Assembly (NCBI GenBank): GCA_048264105.1
Contig: JBLXDJ010000004.1
Location: 1 to 64,000 of the forward strand
DNA: 64,000 nucleotides
Direction: 5' to 3'
Source of the DNA: Oceanospirillum sp048264105
Lineage (GTDB): Bacteria; Pseudomonadota; Gammaproteobacteria; Pseudomonadales; Halomonadaceae
Of this stretch, positions 51,545 through 60,301 are shown one piece after another. The notes beneath the pieces were generated by a model, which was not told where the DNA came from, ran no database searches, and was given only the letters and a program-made list of their open reading frames with translations. The position numbers and the translations under genes were made by a program. Each line of letters begins with the position of its first letter. The stretch's first letter is position 1.

Positions 51545-52027
51545 ATGTCCGCTATTCAGATTCGTCCTGCTACTCGCGAGGATGTACCCCTTATTTTTGA
51601 CATGATTGTTGAGCTGGCGGTATACGAAAAAGCCCCTGATGAGGTGAAAACCAACCCCGAACAGCTGGAACAGGCGTTGTTTGGTGCTGAGCCAAAGGCT
51701 TTTAGCCTGATCTGTGAAGTAGAAGGCGAGATGGCCGGTTATGCGATCTTCTTCTATAACTTCTCCACCTGGCTGGGGCAGTACGGCATCTTCCTGGAAG
51801 ATCTCTACATCACACCGAAATTCCGTGGTTGTGGCGCAGGTAAAGCGATGCTGAAGCATCTGGCGCAGAAGGCGGTTGCGGAAAACTGCGGTCGCTTTGA
51901 GTGGAATGTTCTGGACTGGAATCAGCCGGCTATCGACTTCTATGAGTCTTTCGGTGCCAAGCCTCAAAGCGAGTGGGTGGGCTATCGCCTGACCGGCGAG
52001 GAACTGCAGGCCTTTGCTAAAAGCTGA
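51545..52027 (+). CDS. GNAT N-acetyltransferase (SSAT-like)
   Basis: A 160-residue acetyltransferase. Motif A is IFLEDLYITPKFRGCGAGKAML with the acetyl-CoA pyrophosphate loop RGCGAG, and motif B WNVLDWNQPAIDFYESFGAK. This EDLYI...WNVLDWN pattern matches the spermidine/spermine and thialysine acetyltransferase subgroup, so a small amine is a likely substrate. AGGAG precedes the ATG by 7 bases. It has its own terminator. Confidence 0.88.
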   Translation: MSAIQIRPATREDVPLIFDMIVELAVYEKAPDEVKTNPEQLEQALFGAEPKAFSLICEVEGEMAGYAIFFYNFSTWLGQYGIFLEDLYITPKFRGCGAGKAMLKHLAQKAVAENCGRFEWNVLDWNQPAIDFYESFGAKPQSEWVGYRLTGEELQAFAKS

Positions 52028-52061
52028 GGATGTTGCCCTAGCGGATCGCCGGTCACGATAA

Positions 52062-52099
52062 ACAAGCCGACGAACTGGCTTAGCAACAAACCGACGAAC
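52062..52099 (+). repeat. Direct repeat after the GNAT gene
   Basis: AACAAGCCGACGAAC and AACAAACCGACGAAC recur at a 23-base period between the GNAT stop and its terminator. Confidence 0.6.
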
Positions 52100-52103
52100 A
52101 AGC

Positions 52104-52140
52104 AAAAATCCCGTGAAGCTCTGCTGCACGGGATTTTTTT
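52104..52140 (+). terminator. Terminator of the GNAT gene
   Basis: AAATCCCGTG and CACGGGATTT form a 10-bp stem, loop of 11 bases, followed by seven T. Confidence 0.92.
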
Positions 52141-52174
52141 ATGGGGTGATTAGCGCGGGCTAGGTGTTATCACA

Positions 52175-52204
52175 GAACTGAGGGCAACCGAACTGAGGGC
52201 TATC
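52175..52204. repeat. 15-bp tandem duplication after the CpxP-like gene
   Basis: GAACTGAGGGCAACC and GAACTGAGGGCTATC head to tail, directly beyond the stop codon of the minus-strand gene at 52207. Confidence 0.75.
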
Positions 52205-52206
52205 GC

Positions 52207-52725
52207 TCAGGACGCATCCGCTTTGTTGTCCGGTTTGCTCCATTTCGAGTGACGGCGCTCTTTCATCTCCTGCAGTTTTTCCCACTGTGCCGGTTCCAGA
52301 ATATTGTAGAAGGCTTTATGGAATGCGGCACGGGTCTGAATATGGCGGGCAACCTGAGCCTGATGCTGTTCGATCAGTTGCTGAACCTGGGCATCATAGT
52401 CTTCGGCATCCGGACGTAGCTGAGTCAGTGCCGAGTGCAGGTTGTGCTGAGGTGTCTGTTGGGCACGTTGTTCATGTTGCTGCTCAAACAGCGCCTTAAG
52501 CGCTTCGGTTTGGGCATCGGTCAGCTCCAGATAACGCTGCATCTTACCCAGACGTTTTTCCATATGGCGTTCATCAAACTCTTGATGGTGACCACCCTTG
52601 TGGTGGCCGTAGCCTTTCTGGTGGCGGTCGTCATCGAAACCGGAGTGCGCCATAACGGCAGCACTTAATGTCAGAGCGGCCAGCGAAGAACCAGCGATTG
52701 TCAGTGCTTTTTGAGTCAGTTTCAT
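52207..52725 (-). CDS. Periplasmic Spy/CpxP-family protein
   Basis: A 172-residue exported protein (signal LTIAGSSLAALTLSAAVMAH) with two LTxxQ-type motifs, LELTDAQTEAL (about 67) and ILEPAQWEKL (about 145), the mark of the helical-cradle CpxP/Spy chaperone family. A His-rich stretch after the signal (GYGHHKGGHHQEFDERH) may bind metal. It is divergent from a CpxRA-like pair with a CpxR box between, so CpxP function (envelope stress sensor/chaperone) is the best guess. AAGGAT precedes the ATG. Confidence 0.85.
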   Translation of the reverse strand: MKLTQKALTIAGSSLAALTLSAAVMAHSGFDDDRHQKGYGHHKGGHHQEFDERHMEKRLGKMQRYLELTDAQTEALKALFEQQHEQRAQQTPQHNLHSALTQLRPDAEDYDAQVQQLIEQHQAQVARHIQTRAAFHKAFYNILEPAQWEKLQEMKERRHSKWSKPDNKADAS

Positions 52726-52831
52726 TTTGAGATCCTTTACAGGTGGCCTCTTGGGAGCTTGTTCCGTGAGGCTGAGTTATTTCGTTGTCTGCAGTATGAC
52801 TAAGGCGCACGCTAAGTTGTGCTGCGTGGGT

Positions 52832-52846
52832 GTAAAGTTAGGTAAA
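52832..52846. promoter_or_regulatory. CpxR box
   Basis: GTAAAGTTAGGTAAA is an exact GTAAA-N5-GTAAA site. It lies 107-121 bases before the CpxP-like gene and 74-88 bases before the response regulator gene, so it could serve both. Confidence 0.8.
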
Positions 52847-52919
52847 ACCGGCTGGAAGAGATCCTGTGTCTGCCGGAATCAACGTATGATGACCTCATTC
52901 AGAATCCGGAGGAGTTGTT

Positions 52920-53717
52920 ATGTCCCATCAGCCTTTGTCTCATCAGTCCGTGTCCCGTCCGTTATCCGGCGGCCAAGCAGCGGAAAAACTGTTACTGGTC
53001 GATGATGATGCTGAGCTGTGCAGCTTGCTGACGGAATACCTGACCGCGGAAGGTTATCAGGTTGATGCTGCCTACAACGCCCAGCAGGCGCTGGAGATGC
53101 TGCAGAATCAGAGTGGTAGTAAGAGCTACAGCCTGATGGTGCTGGATATCATGATGCCCGGTACAACAGGGCTTGAGTTACTGCAGCAGATCCGTCCCCA
53201 GCATACCCTGCCGGTGATTATGCTGACTGGTCGCGGCGATGAAATCGACCGGATTCTGGGGCTTGAGATGGGGGCAGATGATTATCTGGGTAAGCCCTGT
53301 AATCCCCGTGAACTGCTGGCGCGTATTCGTGCGGTGCTGCGCCGTAGTTCTGTTCAGACTCCGGTGGAAGGACAGCTACCGGAGGAAGCGGTAGTGATTG
53401 GCCCTCTCAGTGTGAATCCCTCAACCCGACAGGCTCTGGTTGCAGATAAGCCTCTGGAGCTGACCAGTGCGGAGTTCAATGTTCTGGCCTATCTGATGCA
53501 GCATGCAGGACAGGTCTTAAGCAAAGAACAGCTGACCCGTTGGGTGCTGCATCGTGAACTGACTGCGTATGACCGGGCGATCGATGTCCATGTCAGTCGG
53601 GTGCGCCAAAAGCTCGCGCCGCATTTTGTTGCAGAGGGCGACATGGAAAGCCCGGAGCTGATCAAAACCGTGCGCGGTCAGGGGTATATTTTTGTCTTTA
53701 CCGATCCGCAGGTATAA
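52920..53717 (+). CDS. cpxR: OmpR-family response regulator (CpxR-like)
   Basis: A 265-residue regulator. Receiver domain about 22-140: acidic pocket LLVDDD, phosphorylation site in MVLDIMMPGTTG (Asp about 76), Thr/Lys in MLTGRGD and LGKPCNPRE. Winged-helix DNA-binding domain about 155-262 with ELTSAEFNVLAYLMQHAGQVLSKEQL and DRAIDVHVSRVRQKL, which is CpxR-like. An unusual Ser/His-rich N-terminal extension of about 20 residues precedes the receiver. GGAG lies before the ATG. Two bases and a GTG/ATG separate it from the kinase gene. Confidence 0.9.
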   Translation: MSHQPLSHQSVSRPLSGGQAAEKLLLVDDDAELCSLLTEYLTAEGYQVDAAYNAQQALEMLQNQSGSKSYSLMVLDIMMPGTTGLELLQQIRPQHTLPVIMLTGRGDEIDRILGLEMGADDYLGKPCNPRELLARIRAVLRRSSVQTPVEGQLPEEAVVIGPLSVNPSTRQALVADKPLELTSAEFNVLAYLMQHAGQVLSKEQLTRWVLHRELTAYDRAIDVHVSRVRQKLAPHFVAEGDMESPELIKTVRGQGYIFVFTDPQV

Positions 53718-53722
53718 GGGTG

Positions 53723-55144
53723 ATGAGACGGCTGAATACACTGTTCTGGAAGATATTCTTCACGATCTGGCTGGTGAGCGCTCTGAGCATGGCCAGTGTT
53801 TTTCTGGTGATCGCCAACAGTAATGACGAAGACCGTTGGCGACATCTGATTAAATCTCAGTTTAAGCCCCAGGCGCTGGAACTGATTGAGCAACATGAAA
53901 GCGCACAGGCAAGCACTCAGGATAGAAGCACTCAAAATGGGAACACCCGGGACAAGCGCTTCTGGAATCTGTTTGAGGATGCGCCACCGGAGCCACCCCT
54001 TTGGGTTTTGCCGATAAACCGCTATGAAAGCCATGAACGTAGGCGTGATCCGGAAGCCTTTGATCGTCAGCGTCGTCCCCGGCCTCCGGTTTGGTTGTAC
54101 GAAGTCGATAAGCAGCATAATCGCTTAGGGGCGCAGGTTACAGGTCACCGGCGGCAGCCACCACCGAACGCTTTTGCCATTAAGCTGGAATCCGACTCAG
54201 GCCGTCATTATCGCTTGTTAACCGAGATTCCACCGCCCCTGAAACATAAAGAGCGTTTCGCAGGTTATCTGTTCTCCATTCAGATGGTGCTGGTGCTGGG
54301 CGTTGCCGCACTGTCGGCTCTGATTCTCAGTGTTGTGCTGGTCAGGCCGATCCGCCAGCTTAGCGAGCATGTGAAGCAGATCTATCATCACGGTGATCTC
54401 AGTACCCGCGCCTCGGAAAAGCTCAGCCAGCGAAAGGATGAGATCGGCGATCTGACCCGCGAGTTTGACCAGATGGCGGATTATGTGGAGCGAACCCTGC
54501 AAAACCAGCAGCGCCTGCTGCAGGATGTTTCCCATGAATTGCGCGCACCCATGGCACGGCTTCAGGTCAGTGCCGGTCTGGCGGAGCAACAACTGGGCGA
54601 GGGGAGCAAGCTGGCGGCCCGTATCAATCGGGAATGTGAGCGCCTGGATGGCCTGATCGCCGAGATTCTCTCCTATAGCCGTTTGGAGAGCGCGCAAAAA
54701 GAGGGTGAGCGGTTCTCTGTGAGTGAACTCTTTGATGAGCTGATCAGTGATCTCAGGTTCAGCCAGCCGGAGCGGCCGGTGAAGGTTCATATTGAACCGG
54801 CAAGCCTGCAGCTGACCCTGAACCGGGATCTGCTGGCGCGGGCGCTGCGCAACGGCATCGGTAACGCCCTGAAATACACCCCGGAAGAGAGCCCGATTGA
54901 ACTCACCGCCCGCCAGCAGGAGGGTGAGCTGCTGATCCGGCTGCGGGATCACGGCGAAGGCATCGGTGATGATCTGCTGAAGGAGCTGTTTACCCCCTTT
55001 GTCAGAGGCACCGGCGGTCACGGTGATGGCTACGGCCTTGGCATGAGTATCGCCCGTCGAGCCGTGGAGCGCCTTGGCGGCACTTTAAAAGCAGAGAATC
55101 ACCCGGAGGGTGGCCTGCAGCTGACGATCCGGTTGCGGGTTTAA
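53723..55144 (+). CDS. cpxA: Sensor histidine kinase (CpxA-like)
   Basis: A 473-residue inner-membrane kinase. Helix 1 about 8-29, periplasmic part of about 150 residues that is Arg/Pro-rich (ERRRDPEAFDRQRRPRPPVW), helix 2 about 183-205, HAMP about 206-260, phospho-acceptor His in QDVSHELRAPMARLQ (about 272), N box NGIGNALKYTP, G1 DHGEGIG and G2 GDGYGLGMSIARR. HELRAP and the overall order match CpxA. The frame also allows GTG 53720. With the adjacent CpxR box and CpxP-like gene the identity is well supported, although the periplasmic domain is not obviously that of E. coli CpxA. Confidence 0.88.
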   Translation: MRRLNTLFWKIFFTIWLVSALSMASVFLVIANSNDEDRWRHLIKSQFKPQALELIEQHESAQASTQDRSTQNGNTRDKRFWNLFEDAPPEPPLWVLPINRYESHERRRDPEAFDRQRRPRPPVWLYEVDKQHNRLGAQVTGHRRQPPPNAFAIKLESDSGRHYRLLTEIPPPLKHKERFAGYLFSIQMVLVLGVAALSALILSVVLVRPIRQLSEHVKQIYHHGDLSTRASEKLSQRKDEIGDLTREFDQMADYVERTLQNQQRLLQDVSHELRAPMARLQVSAGLAEQQLGEGSKLAARINRECERLDGLIAEILSYSRLESAQKEGERFSVSELFDELISDLRFSQPERPVKVHIEPASLQLTLNRDLLARALRNGIGNALKYTPEESPIELTARQQEGELLIRLRDHGEGIGDDLLKELFTPFVRGTGGHGDGYGLGMSIARRAVERLGGTLKAENHPEGGLQLTIRLRV

Positions 55145-55156
55145 CAAGAGCAAAAC

Positions 55157-55194
55157 AAAAAGGGGCTGATGCATAACGCATCAGCCCCTTTTTT
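55157..55194. terminator. Bidirectional terminator after the kinase gene
   Basis: AAAAAGGGGCTGATGC and GCATCAGCCCCTTTTTT around ATAAC, with A and T runs on both flanks, between convergent genes. Confidence 0.95.
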
Positions 55195-55227
55195 ATGATC
55201 AGTGTGTTGGCCGCTGGTCTTTGTCCC

Positions 55228-55845
55228 TTAGCCTTTCAGACCCAGATACGCACCGGCGCTCATCATAATGCCACCGGCGCTTTTGTTCAGGCGGTTTACC
55301 GATTGCTCCGAGCGCAGCATCTTGCTGGCCCAGGCAGCGAAAGCGGCGATCAGCATCAGGCCTGCCAGCAGGGCGACAAAGGTGAGTACCGCTGCCAGCC
55401 CGATATCCTGAGCGGTAAGCACCGTCAGATCCATAAAGGTGGGCAGGAAGGCGATATAGAAGAGGATCACCTTGGGGTTGGAGGCAGAGATCAGGAAGCC
55501 CTGAATAAATCCGGCGATGATTCCCTGATCGGTTCCCGCGTTACCCTGCTGGCTCAGATCCGGTTTGCTGGTGAACATCTTATAGCCCAGATAGAGCAGG
55601 TAAGCCGCACCGGCGTAGCGGATAACGGTAAACAGACCACCCCAGTGTTCAGCAACGGCGGCCAGACCCAAACAGGCGAGCACCAGATAGACAATATCGC
55701 TGGCGATCATCCCGACGGACATGGGTAAACAACTGCGGGCACCAAACATCATACCGCGCGCCAGAATGGCGAAGACGCCGGGGCCGGGGGTGATGCCAAA
55801 GATAAAGATGGCGATAAAGAATGTCAGAGCACTTTCAAATGACAT
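55228..55845 (-). CDS. LysE/RhtB family amino-acid exporter
   Basis: A 205-residue inner-membrane exporter with six predicted helices. The opening FIAIFIFGITPGPGVFAILARGMMFGARS carries the GPG motif of the family, and the segments AGAAYLLYLGYKMF and GFIQGFLISASNPKVILFYIAFLP are typical of RhtB-type proteins, which export threonine, homoserine or related amino acids. The frame is open to 55947, but ATG 55845 with AAGGA 8 bases upstream gives the standard N-terminus. Confidence 0.92.
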   Translation of the reverse strand: MSFESALTFFIAIFIFGITPGPGVFAILARGMMFGARSCLPMSVGMIASDIVYLVLACLGLAAVAEHWGGLFTVIRYAGAAYLLYLGYKMFTSKPDLSQQGNAGTDQGIIAGFIQGFLISASNPKVILFYIAFLPTFMDLTVLTAQDIGLAAVLTFVALLAGLMLIAAFAAWASKMLRSEQSVNRLNKSAGGIMMSAGAYLGLKG

Positions 55846-56373
55846 GGTCGTATCCTTGCGGGAAAGCGGTCGTTGGGTAAAGGTCAGAAAAAAATTGCTG
55901 GGTGCTGCGGTAATGGACAGAACTAAGATCTGTATTTTCGGCATCACCGTAGAGATTGTAAAGAAGGCAGCGGGTTACCGGGTGTATTTTGTGCAATGCA
56001 GCTTTGTCTGCTGCAGGGCAAAAAAGACCCACAGGCCGGAACAATTTGTCAGATGGATGCTATCTGTTAAATACAAGGGCAGATCGTTACGACTTTAGAG
56101 GTAATATTCGCCAAATTGATAAGTTATTTACCGGTTTTAGCTCAAGACTTTTCAGTCAGAATCCGTATAATTCTGCGCCATCCGCGGGGTATTGTAGACA
56201 AAATGTCTCATTAATTATCTGATCCTGTAGATGGTTAATGCGTACCCTCGATTATAACTAAAAAGGGATATCCAGAGACTCTGCCTGACTGTTCGATAAA
56301 GCGGGCCGAGAAGCCAAAAGCTGATTTTCTGGTGTCGGTTCAATCCCAACAATACGATGAATGGCAAAGCTCT
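55846..56373. other. Divergent region between the RhtB gene and mqo
   Basis: 528 bases. A likely promoter toward mqo is TATAAT at about 56166-56171 with a GC-rich stretch after it (CTGCGCC), a feature of growth-rate-regulated promoters. An AGACA-AAA-TGTCT dyad is at 56196-56208. The reading frames seen here have no family resemblance. Confidence 0.5.
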
Positions 56374-57882
56374 ATGACCGCAAAAACTGCAGATGTGTTG
56401 CTAGTAGGGGCCGGTGCGATGAGCACGACCCTGGGCATGCTGTTAAAGCAGCTGGATCCCAACATTAACCTGATTATGGTAGAGCGCCTTGACCATGTGG
56501 CGCACGAGAGTACCGATGGCTGGAACAACGCCGGTACCGGTCACGCCGCATACTGTGAGCTGAACTATACCCCTCAGCAAGCCGATGGCAGCGTTAACAC
56601 TACCAAAGCTTTCGCAATCAACTCGGCCTTTGAGGTCAGCCTGCAATTCTGGTCCTATCTTGTGGAACAGAAGGCACTTCCTTCCCCTGAGAAATTTATC
56701 AACACTGCACCTCACTGCAGCTTTGTTTGGGGTGAGAAGAATGTTGAGTTTCTGCGTACCCGCTATCAGACCCTCAGTCAGTCACAGTCTTTCGCGGACA
56801 TGGAGTACTCTGAAGATCACGATGTGATCCGTCAGTGGATGCCGCTGGTGATGCAGAACCGTGATCCTTCTGAAAAAGTCGCGGCGACCCGTGTACGTTA
56901 CGGCTCCGATGTTGATTTCGGTTCCGTTGCCCGCAACATGGTTGACCATCTGCAGAAGCAGGACGGTTTCGAGCTGCTGCTGAGCCACAACGTTCAGGAT
57001 ATCGACAAAACCAAAGATGGCCGCTGGAACGTTAAGTTAAAAGATAAAAATGGCAGCAATGTGACAATCAATGCTGGTTTTGTCTTCCTGGGTGCCGGTG
57101 GTGGTGCTCTGCCCCTGCTGCAGAAGTCCGGTGTTGAAGAGGGCAAAGGCTACGGCGGTTTCCCTGTCAGCGGTATGTGGCTGGTATGTAAGAAGCCAGA
57201 AATCGTTGAACAGCACATGGCTAAGGTTTACGGCACAGCGCCAATCGGTGCGCCTCCTATGTCGGTTCCGCATCTGGATACCCGTATTATCAACGGTCAG
57301 AAAGCACTGCTGTTCGGTCCGTTTGCCGGTTTCACGACCAAGTTCCTGAAACAGGGTTCTATGTTCGATCTGGTCAGCACCATCCGTCCGGATAACCTGA
57401 TGCCGATGATGTCTGTGGGCATGAACAATATGGATCTGACCAAGTACCTGATCAGTGAAGTGCGTCAGTCTCACAGCGCCCGTTGTGATTCTCTGCGTAA
57501 CTTCTTCCCTGAAGCTCAGGATGATGACTGGGAACTGGCGATGGCCGGTCAGCGCGTTCAGATCATCAAGAAAGATGAGCAGGGTAAAGGTAAGCTGGAG
57601 TTCGGTACTGAAGCGATCACCACTGCTGATGGTACACTGGCTGCACTGCTGGGTGCCTCTCCGGGCGCATCCACTTCGGTGAATACCATGATCGGTATTA
57701 TCGAGAAGTGCTTTAAAGAGCGCCTGGAAAGCGATGGCTGGCAGGATAAGATCAAAGAGATGGTGCCATCTTATGGCTTCACTCTGGCAGACAATCCTGA
57801 GCTTCTGAAAGAGGTTCGTCAGCGTACTCTGACAACGCTGCAGCTGGATAAAGAAGCTGCAAAGGAAACTCAGGAAGCCTGA
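56374..57882 (+). CDS. mqo: Malate:quinone oxidoreductase
   Basis: A 502-residue membrane-associated FAD enzyme that oxidises malate to oxaloacetate and reduces quinone. FAD-binding start ADVLLVGAGAMSTTLGMLLKQLDP, then ESTDGWNNAGTGHAAYCELNYTP, FLGAGGGALPLLQKSG and FPVSGMWLVCKKPEIVEQHMAKVYG, all diagnostic of Mqo; the C-terminus has LLGASPGASTSVNTM. A GTG at 56332 would add 14 residues; ATG 56374 fits the family start better, but neither has a strong ribosome site. A terminator follows. Confidence 0.95.
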   Translation: MTAKTADVLLVGAGAMSTTLGMLLKQLDPNINLIMVERLDHVAHESTDGWNNAGTGHAAYCELNYTPQQADGSVNTTKAFAINSAFEVSLQFWSYLVEQKALPSPEKFINTAPHCSFVWGEKNVEFLRTRYQTLSQSQSFADMEYSEDHDVIRQWMPLVMQNRDPSEKVAATRVRYGSDVDFGSVARNMVDHLQKQDGFELLLSHNVQDIDKTKDGRWNVKLKDKNGSNVTINAGFVFLGAGGGALPLLQKSGVEEGKGYGGFPVSGMWLVCKKPEIVEQHMAKVYGTAPIGAPPMSVPHLDTRIINGQKALLFGPFAGFTTKFLKQGSMFDLVSTIRPDNLMPMMSVGMNNMDLTKYLISEVRQSHSARCDSLRNFFPEAQDDDWELAMAGQRVQIIKKDEQGKGKLEFGTEAITTADGTLAALLGASPGASTSVNTMIGIIEKCFKERLESDGWQDKIKEMVPSYGFTLADNPELLKEVRQRTLTTLQLDKEAAKETQEA

Positions 57883-57927
57883 TTTCCGGTTTGTACTCAG
57901 AAACAGTACGTTAAGGTTTAGCACCCG

Positions 57928-57959
57928 AAAAAACGGCAGCCAAGGCTGCCGTTTTTTTA
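57928..57959 (+). terminator. Terminator of mqo
   Basis: AAACGGCAGC and GCTGCCGTTT form a 10-bp stem around CAAG, followed by seven T in all. Confidence 0.95.
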
Positions 57960-58061
57960 TGCCTTTTGCTTTCGTTATTTTCCTTTCTGATCCACTTTTT
58001 ATTTGACCCGTCTACAGGTTCAGGGCTGATGCTTAAGCCTCCACAGTAAACAGGTGAATTT

Positions 58062-58574
58062 ATGCTGACCGTAACCCAACTGGCACGACAGGCCGGAATC
58101 TCAAGATCAACGCTGCTTTATTACGAACGTGAAGGCCTGCTGATGCCTTGCCTGCGTTCCGACAGCGGTTACCGTTATTACGGTGATGCCGAGCAGCAAC
58201 GACTGAAGAGTATTGTGGCTTATCGCTCCTACGGGTTGGCCGTCAGTGATATTCATCAACTGCTGGAACTGAATGACCGTCAGGCTCAGGCACAGCTGTT
58301 GAAACAGCATTTTCAGCAGCTGGAGCAGGAGATTGGTCAGCTACGGCAGCAGCAGAAAGGCATTCTTGCCCTGCTGCAGGAACCTGAATTATCGGAGGAA
58401 AATAACGTGAGTAAAGAACGCTGGGTAGCCATTATGCAGGCCGCAGGATTTGATGAAGCCGCCATGACCCGCTGGCATCAGACCTTTGAACAGATGGAGC
58501 CGGAGGAGCATCAGAAGTTTCTGGAATCTTTGGGTATTGGTGAGGAAGAGATTCGTCGGATTCGCAGTTTCTGA
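58062..58574 (+). CDS. MerR-family transcriptional regulator
   Basis: A 170-residue regulator. Winged helix at the N-terminus, TVTQLARQAGISRSTLLYYEREGLLMPCLRSDSGYRYYGD, then a long dimerisation helix (about 75-115) and a C-terminal about 55-residue domain (WVAIMQAAGFDEAAMTRWHQTFEQM) that looks like an effector region; there is no conserved metal-binding Cys pair. A cluster of palindromes lies between it and the amidase gene downstream, so it may regulate that gene. The signal is unknown. Confidence 0.88.
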   Translation: MLTVTQLARQAGISRSTLLYYEREGLLMPCLRSDSGYRYYGDAEQQRLKSIVAYRSYGLAVSDIHQLLELNDRQAQAQLLKQHFQQLEQEIGQLRQQQKGILALLQEPELSEENNVSKERWVAIMQAAGFDEAAMTRWHQTFEQMEPEEHQKFLESLGIGEEEIRRIRSF

Positions 58575-58648
58575 TTCTGTCAGGAAGAATCAAAACAGGT
58601 ATCTGAGTTGAGCTTTCTCCCTGATTTATAAAGGGTTATTATGCTCGG

Positions 58649-58679
58649 GTAAGCAGGAGTTAATTTAACTTCTGCTTAC
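58649..58679. promoter_or_regulatory. 31-bp near-perfect palindrome
   Basis: GTAAGCAGGAGTTAA, one T, then TTAACTTCTGCTTAC: 15-base arms with a single mismatch. It could be the MerR operator or a terminator of merR without T-run. Confidence 0.6.
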
Positions 58680-58682
58680 TTA

Positions 58683-58739
58683 CTGACACGGATTGTCAGT
58701 CGCTGATTCTGAAATGATTTCAGAGATGGCCAGCGACTG
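58683..58739. promoter_or_regulatory. Adjoining dyads in front of the amidase start
   Basis: CTGACA-N5-TGTCAG (58683-58699), then an outer stem CAGTCGCTG/CAGCGACTG (58697-58739) that encloses TCTGAAA-TGA-TTTCAGA. As RNA the second would fold into a hairpin ending three bases before the first possible start codon. Confidence 0.6.
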
Positions 58740-58750
58740 GATTGACAGGG

Positions 58751-60301
58751 ATGCCCGCCTTTATGAAGTTTACCGAATACTCGGCACTGGATGCCTTGGC
58801 TCTTGCGGATCTGGTACGCAAGGGTGATGTTTCACCTGCCGAACTTCTGCAGATAGCCACTCAGACCGCAGGCCGGATTCATGATGAATTCAATATCCTG
58901 ACGCACCTTGCGCAGGATCGGCCAAACGCCTTAATCAACGAGCTGAACAAACAGGCAATTTTTGCTGGCGTCCCCTTTCTGGTGAAGGATCTGATGCTGC
59001 CGGTTAAAGGGATGCCGATGTCCAACGGTTGCCGGGCGATGCGGGGCTTCATCTCAGGTTCGGATTCTGCCCTGACGCGTTTAATTCATGCCAGTGGGCT
59101 GATCACCTTTGGCAAAACCACCACCTCAGAACTCGGTTCCAAGCCGCTGTGTGTTTCTGATGCTTTTGGGGCAACTCTGAATCCCTGGGATAAACAATAC
59201 AATTCCGGTGGTTCCAGTGGTGGCAGCAGTGTAGCTGTAGCAACCGGCGTTGTGCCTATGGCGTATTCCAGTGATTGCGGTGGCTCTATCCGTTTGCCAG
59301 CATCCTATTGTGGTGTCTTTGGCTTCAAGCCAACCAGTGCCATCAACCGCTTTGAAGATATGTCCAAAGCCTGGGGTGGTGCTGTGGTCAGCCATGTCAC
59401 GACCCGTTCGGTGCGTGACAGTGCAGCCTATCTGGATATTACAACCGCTCGCGTTGCACCGGACGCGGTATCACACCTTGCGAATCCTGTAGACGGCAGT
59501 TGTCTGGCTGCAGCCGGGCGTCCTCCTGAGGGACTAAAAATTGGCTTGATAACCGAGTCTCCCATCGGCACTAAGGTTGATGCAGACTGCATTAAAGCGG
59601 CAGAAGACGCTGCTGCACTTTGCCGGTCACTGGGGCATCAGGTCGAAACAGCACGCTGGAATTTCGATGGTAAAGAGCTGATGAGAGCGTTTTTGACGGT
59701 GCTGCTGTTTTATACCGAAAAGGATGTGGTGACGATGTCTGCCAGTCTCGGGGTTTCTGTAAAAGATCTGGCGATTGAATCGGGTACGCGTTTTATCGCC
59801 ATGGCTGGCAGTGGCATCACGCCGGAACGCCTGTCGTTAGCGGAAATGGTTTTGCAGGATGCCCGTCAGAAAATGGCCATGATGCATAAACATTACGACC
59901 TGATTCTTACACCAGCAGCAGGCCGTGAGTTACAGGCCAGTGATGCTGTTGATCCGAAAGGGCTGGAAAAGTGGTTAATGCAGCTGCTGATCAATACGGG
60001 GCTTGCCAGTAAGGTGGTGGGGGATCGGGCAATGGATCAGGCGATTATTCAGAATCTGAAAATGGCACCGTTCACCGCCATTGCCAACGCCACGGGACAA
60101 CCTGCAATGTCAGTACCGCTTTATTGGAATGATAAAGGCTTGCCCTATGGCGCACACTTTATGGCGGCCAAAGGGCAGGATCCGCTGTTGTTTGCTCTGG
60201 CCGGTCAGTTAGAGCAGGCGCACCCCTGGCAGGATAAAAGACCGTCTCTGAATCTTAAATCTAACGGCGAACCTGAGACGTCAGCTGCTCAAGACTGTTA
60301 A
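58751..60301 (+). CDS. Amidase signature family protein
   Basis: A 516-residue amidase. The Ser-cisSer-Lys triad is visible: Lys in PFLVKDLMLP (about 78), cis-Ser in NSGGSSGGSS (about 155) and the nucleophile in DCGGSIRLPAS (about 180). The usual Thr/Ser before GGS is Cys here (SDCGGS). The C-terminus TAIANATGQPAMSVPLYW is typical. The substrate is unknown; it is not GatA, since no gatB/gatC adjoin. TTG 58742, ATG 58751 and ATG 58763 are all possible starts. Its last 41 bases overlap the convergent dehalogenase gene. Confidence 0.86.
   Translation: MPAFMKFTEYSALDALALADLVRKGDVSPAELLQIATQTAGRIHDEFNILTHLAQDRPNALINELNKQAIFAGVPFLVKDLMLPVKGMPMSNGCRAMRGFISGSDSALTRLIHASGLITFGKTTTSELGSKPLCVSDAFGATLNPWDKQYNSGGSSGGSSVAVATGVVPMAYSSDCGGSIRLPASYCGVFGFKPTSAINRFEDMSKAWGGAVVSHVTTRSVRDSAAYLDITTARVAPDAVSHLANPVDGSCLAAAGRPPEGLKIGLITESPIGTKVDADCIKAAEDAAALCRSLGHQVETARWNFDGKELMRAFLTVLLFYTEKDVVTMSASLGVSVKDLAIESGTRFIAMAGSGITPERLSLAEMVLQDARQKMAMMHKHYDLILTPAAGRELQASDAVDPKGLEKWLMQLLINTGLASKVVGDRAMDQAIIQNLKMAPFTAIANATGQPAMSVPLYWNDKGLPYGAHFMAAKGQDPLLFALAGQLEQAHPWQDKRPSLNLKSNGEPETSAAQDC

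Noticed and set aside
51425..52129. 234-codon minus-strand frame opposite the GNAT gene
   Set aside because: It overlaps a recognised acetyltransferase completely and has no family resemblance.
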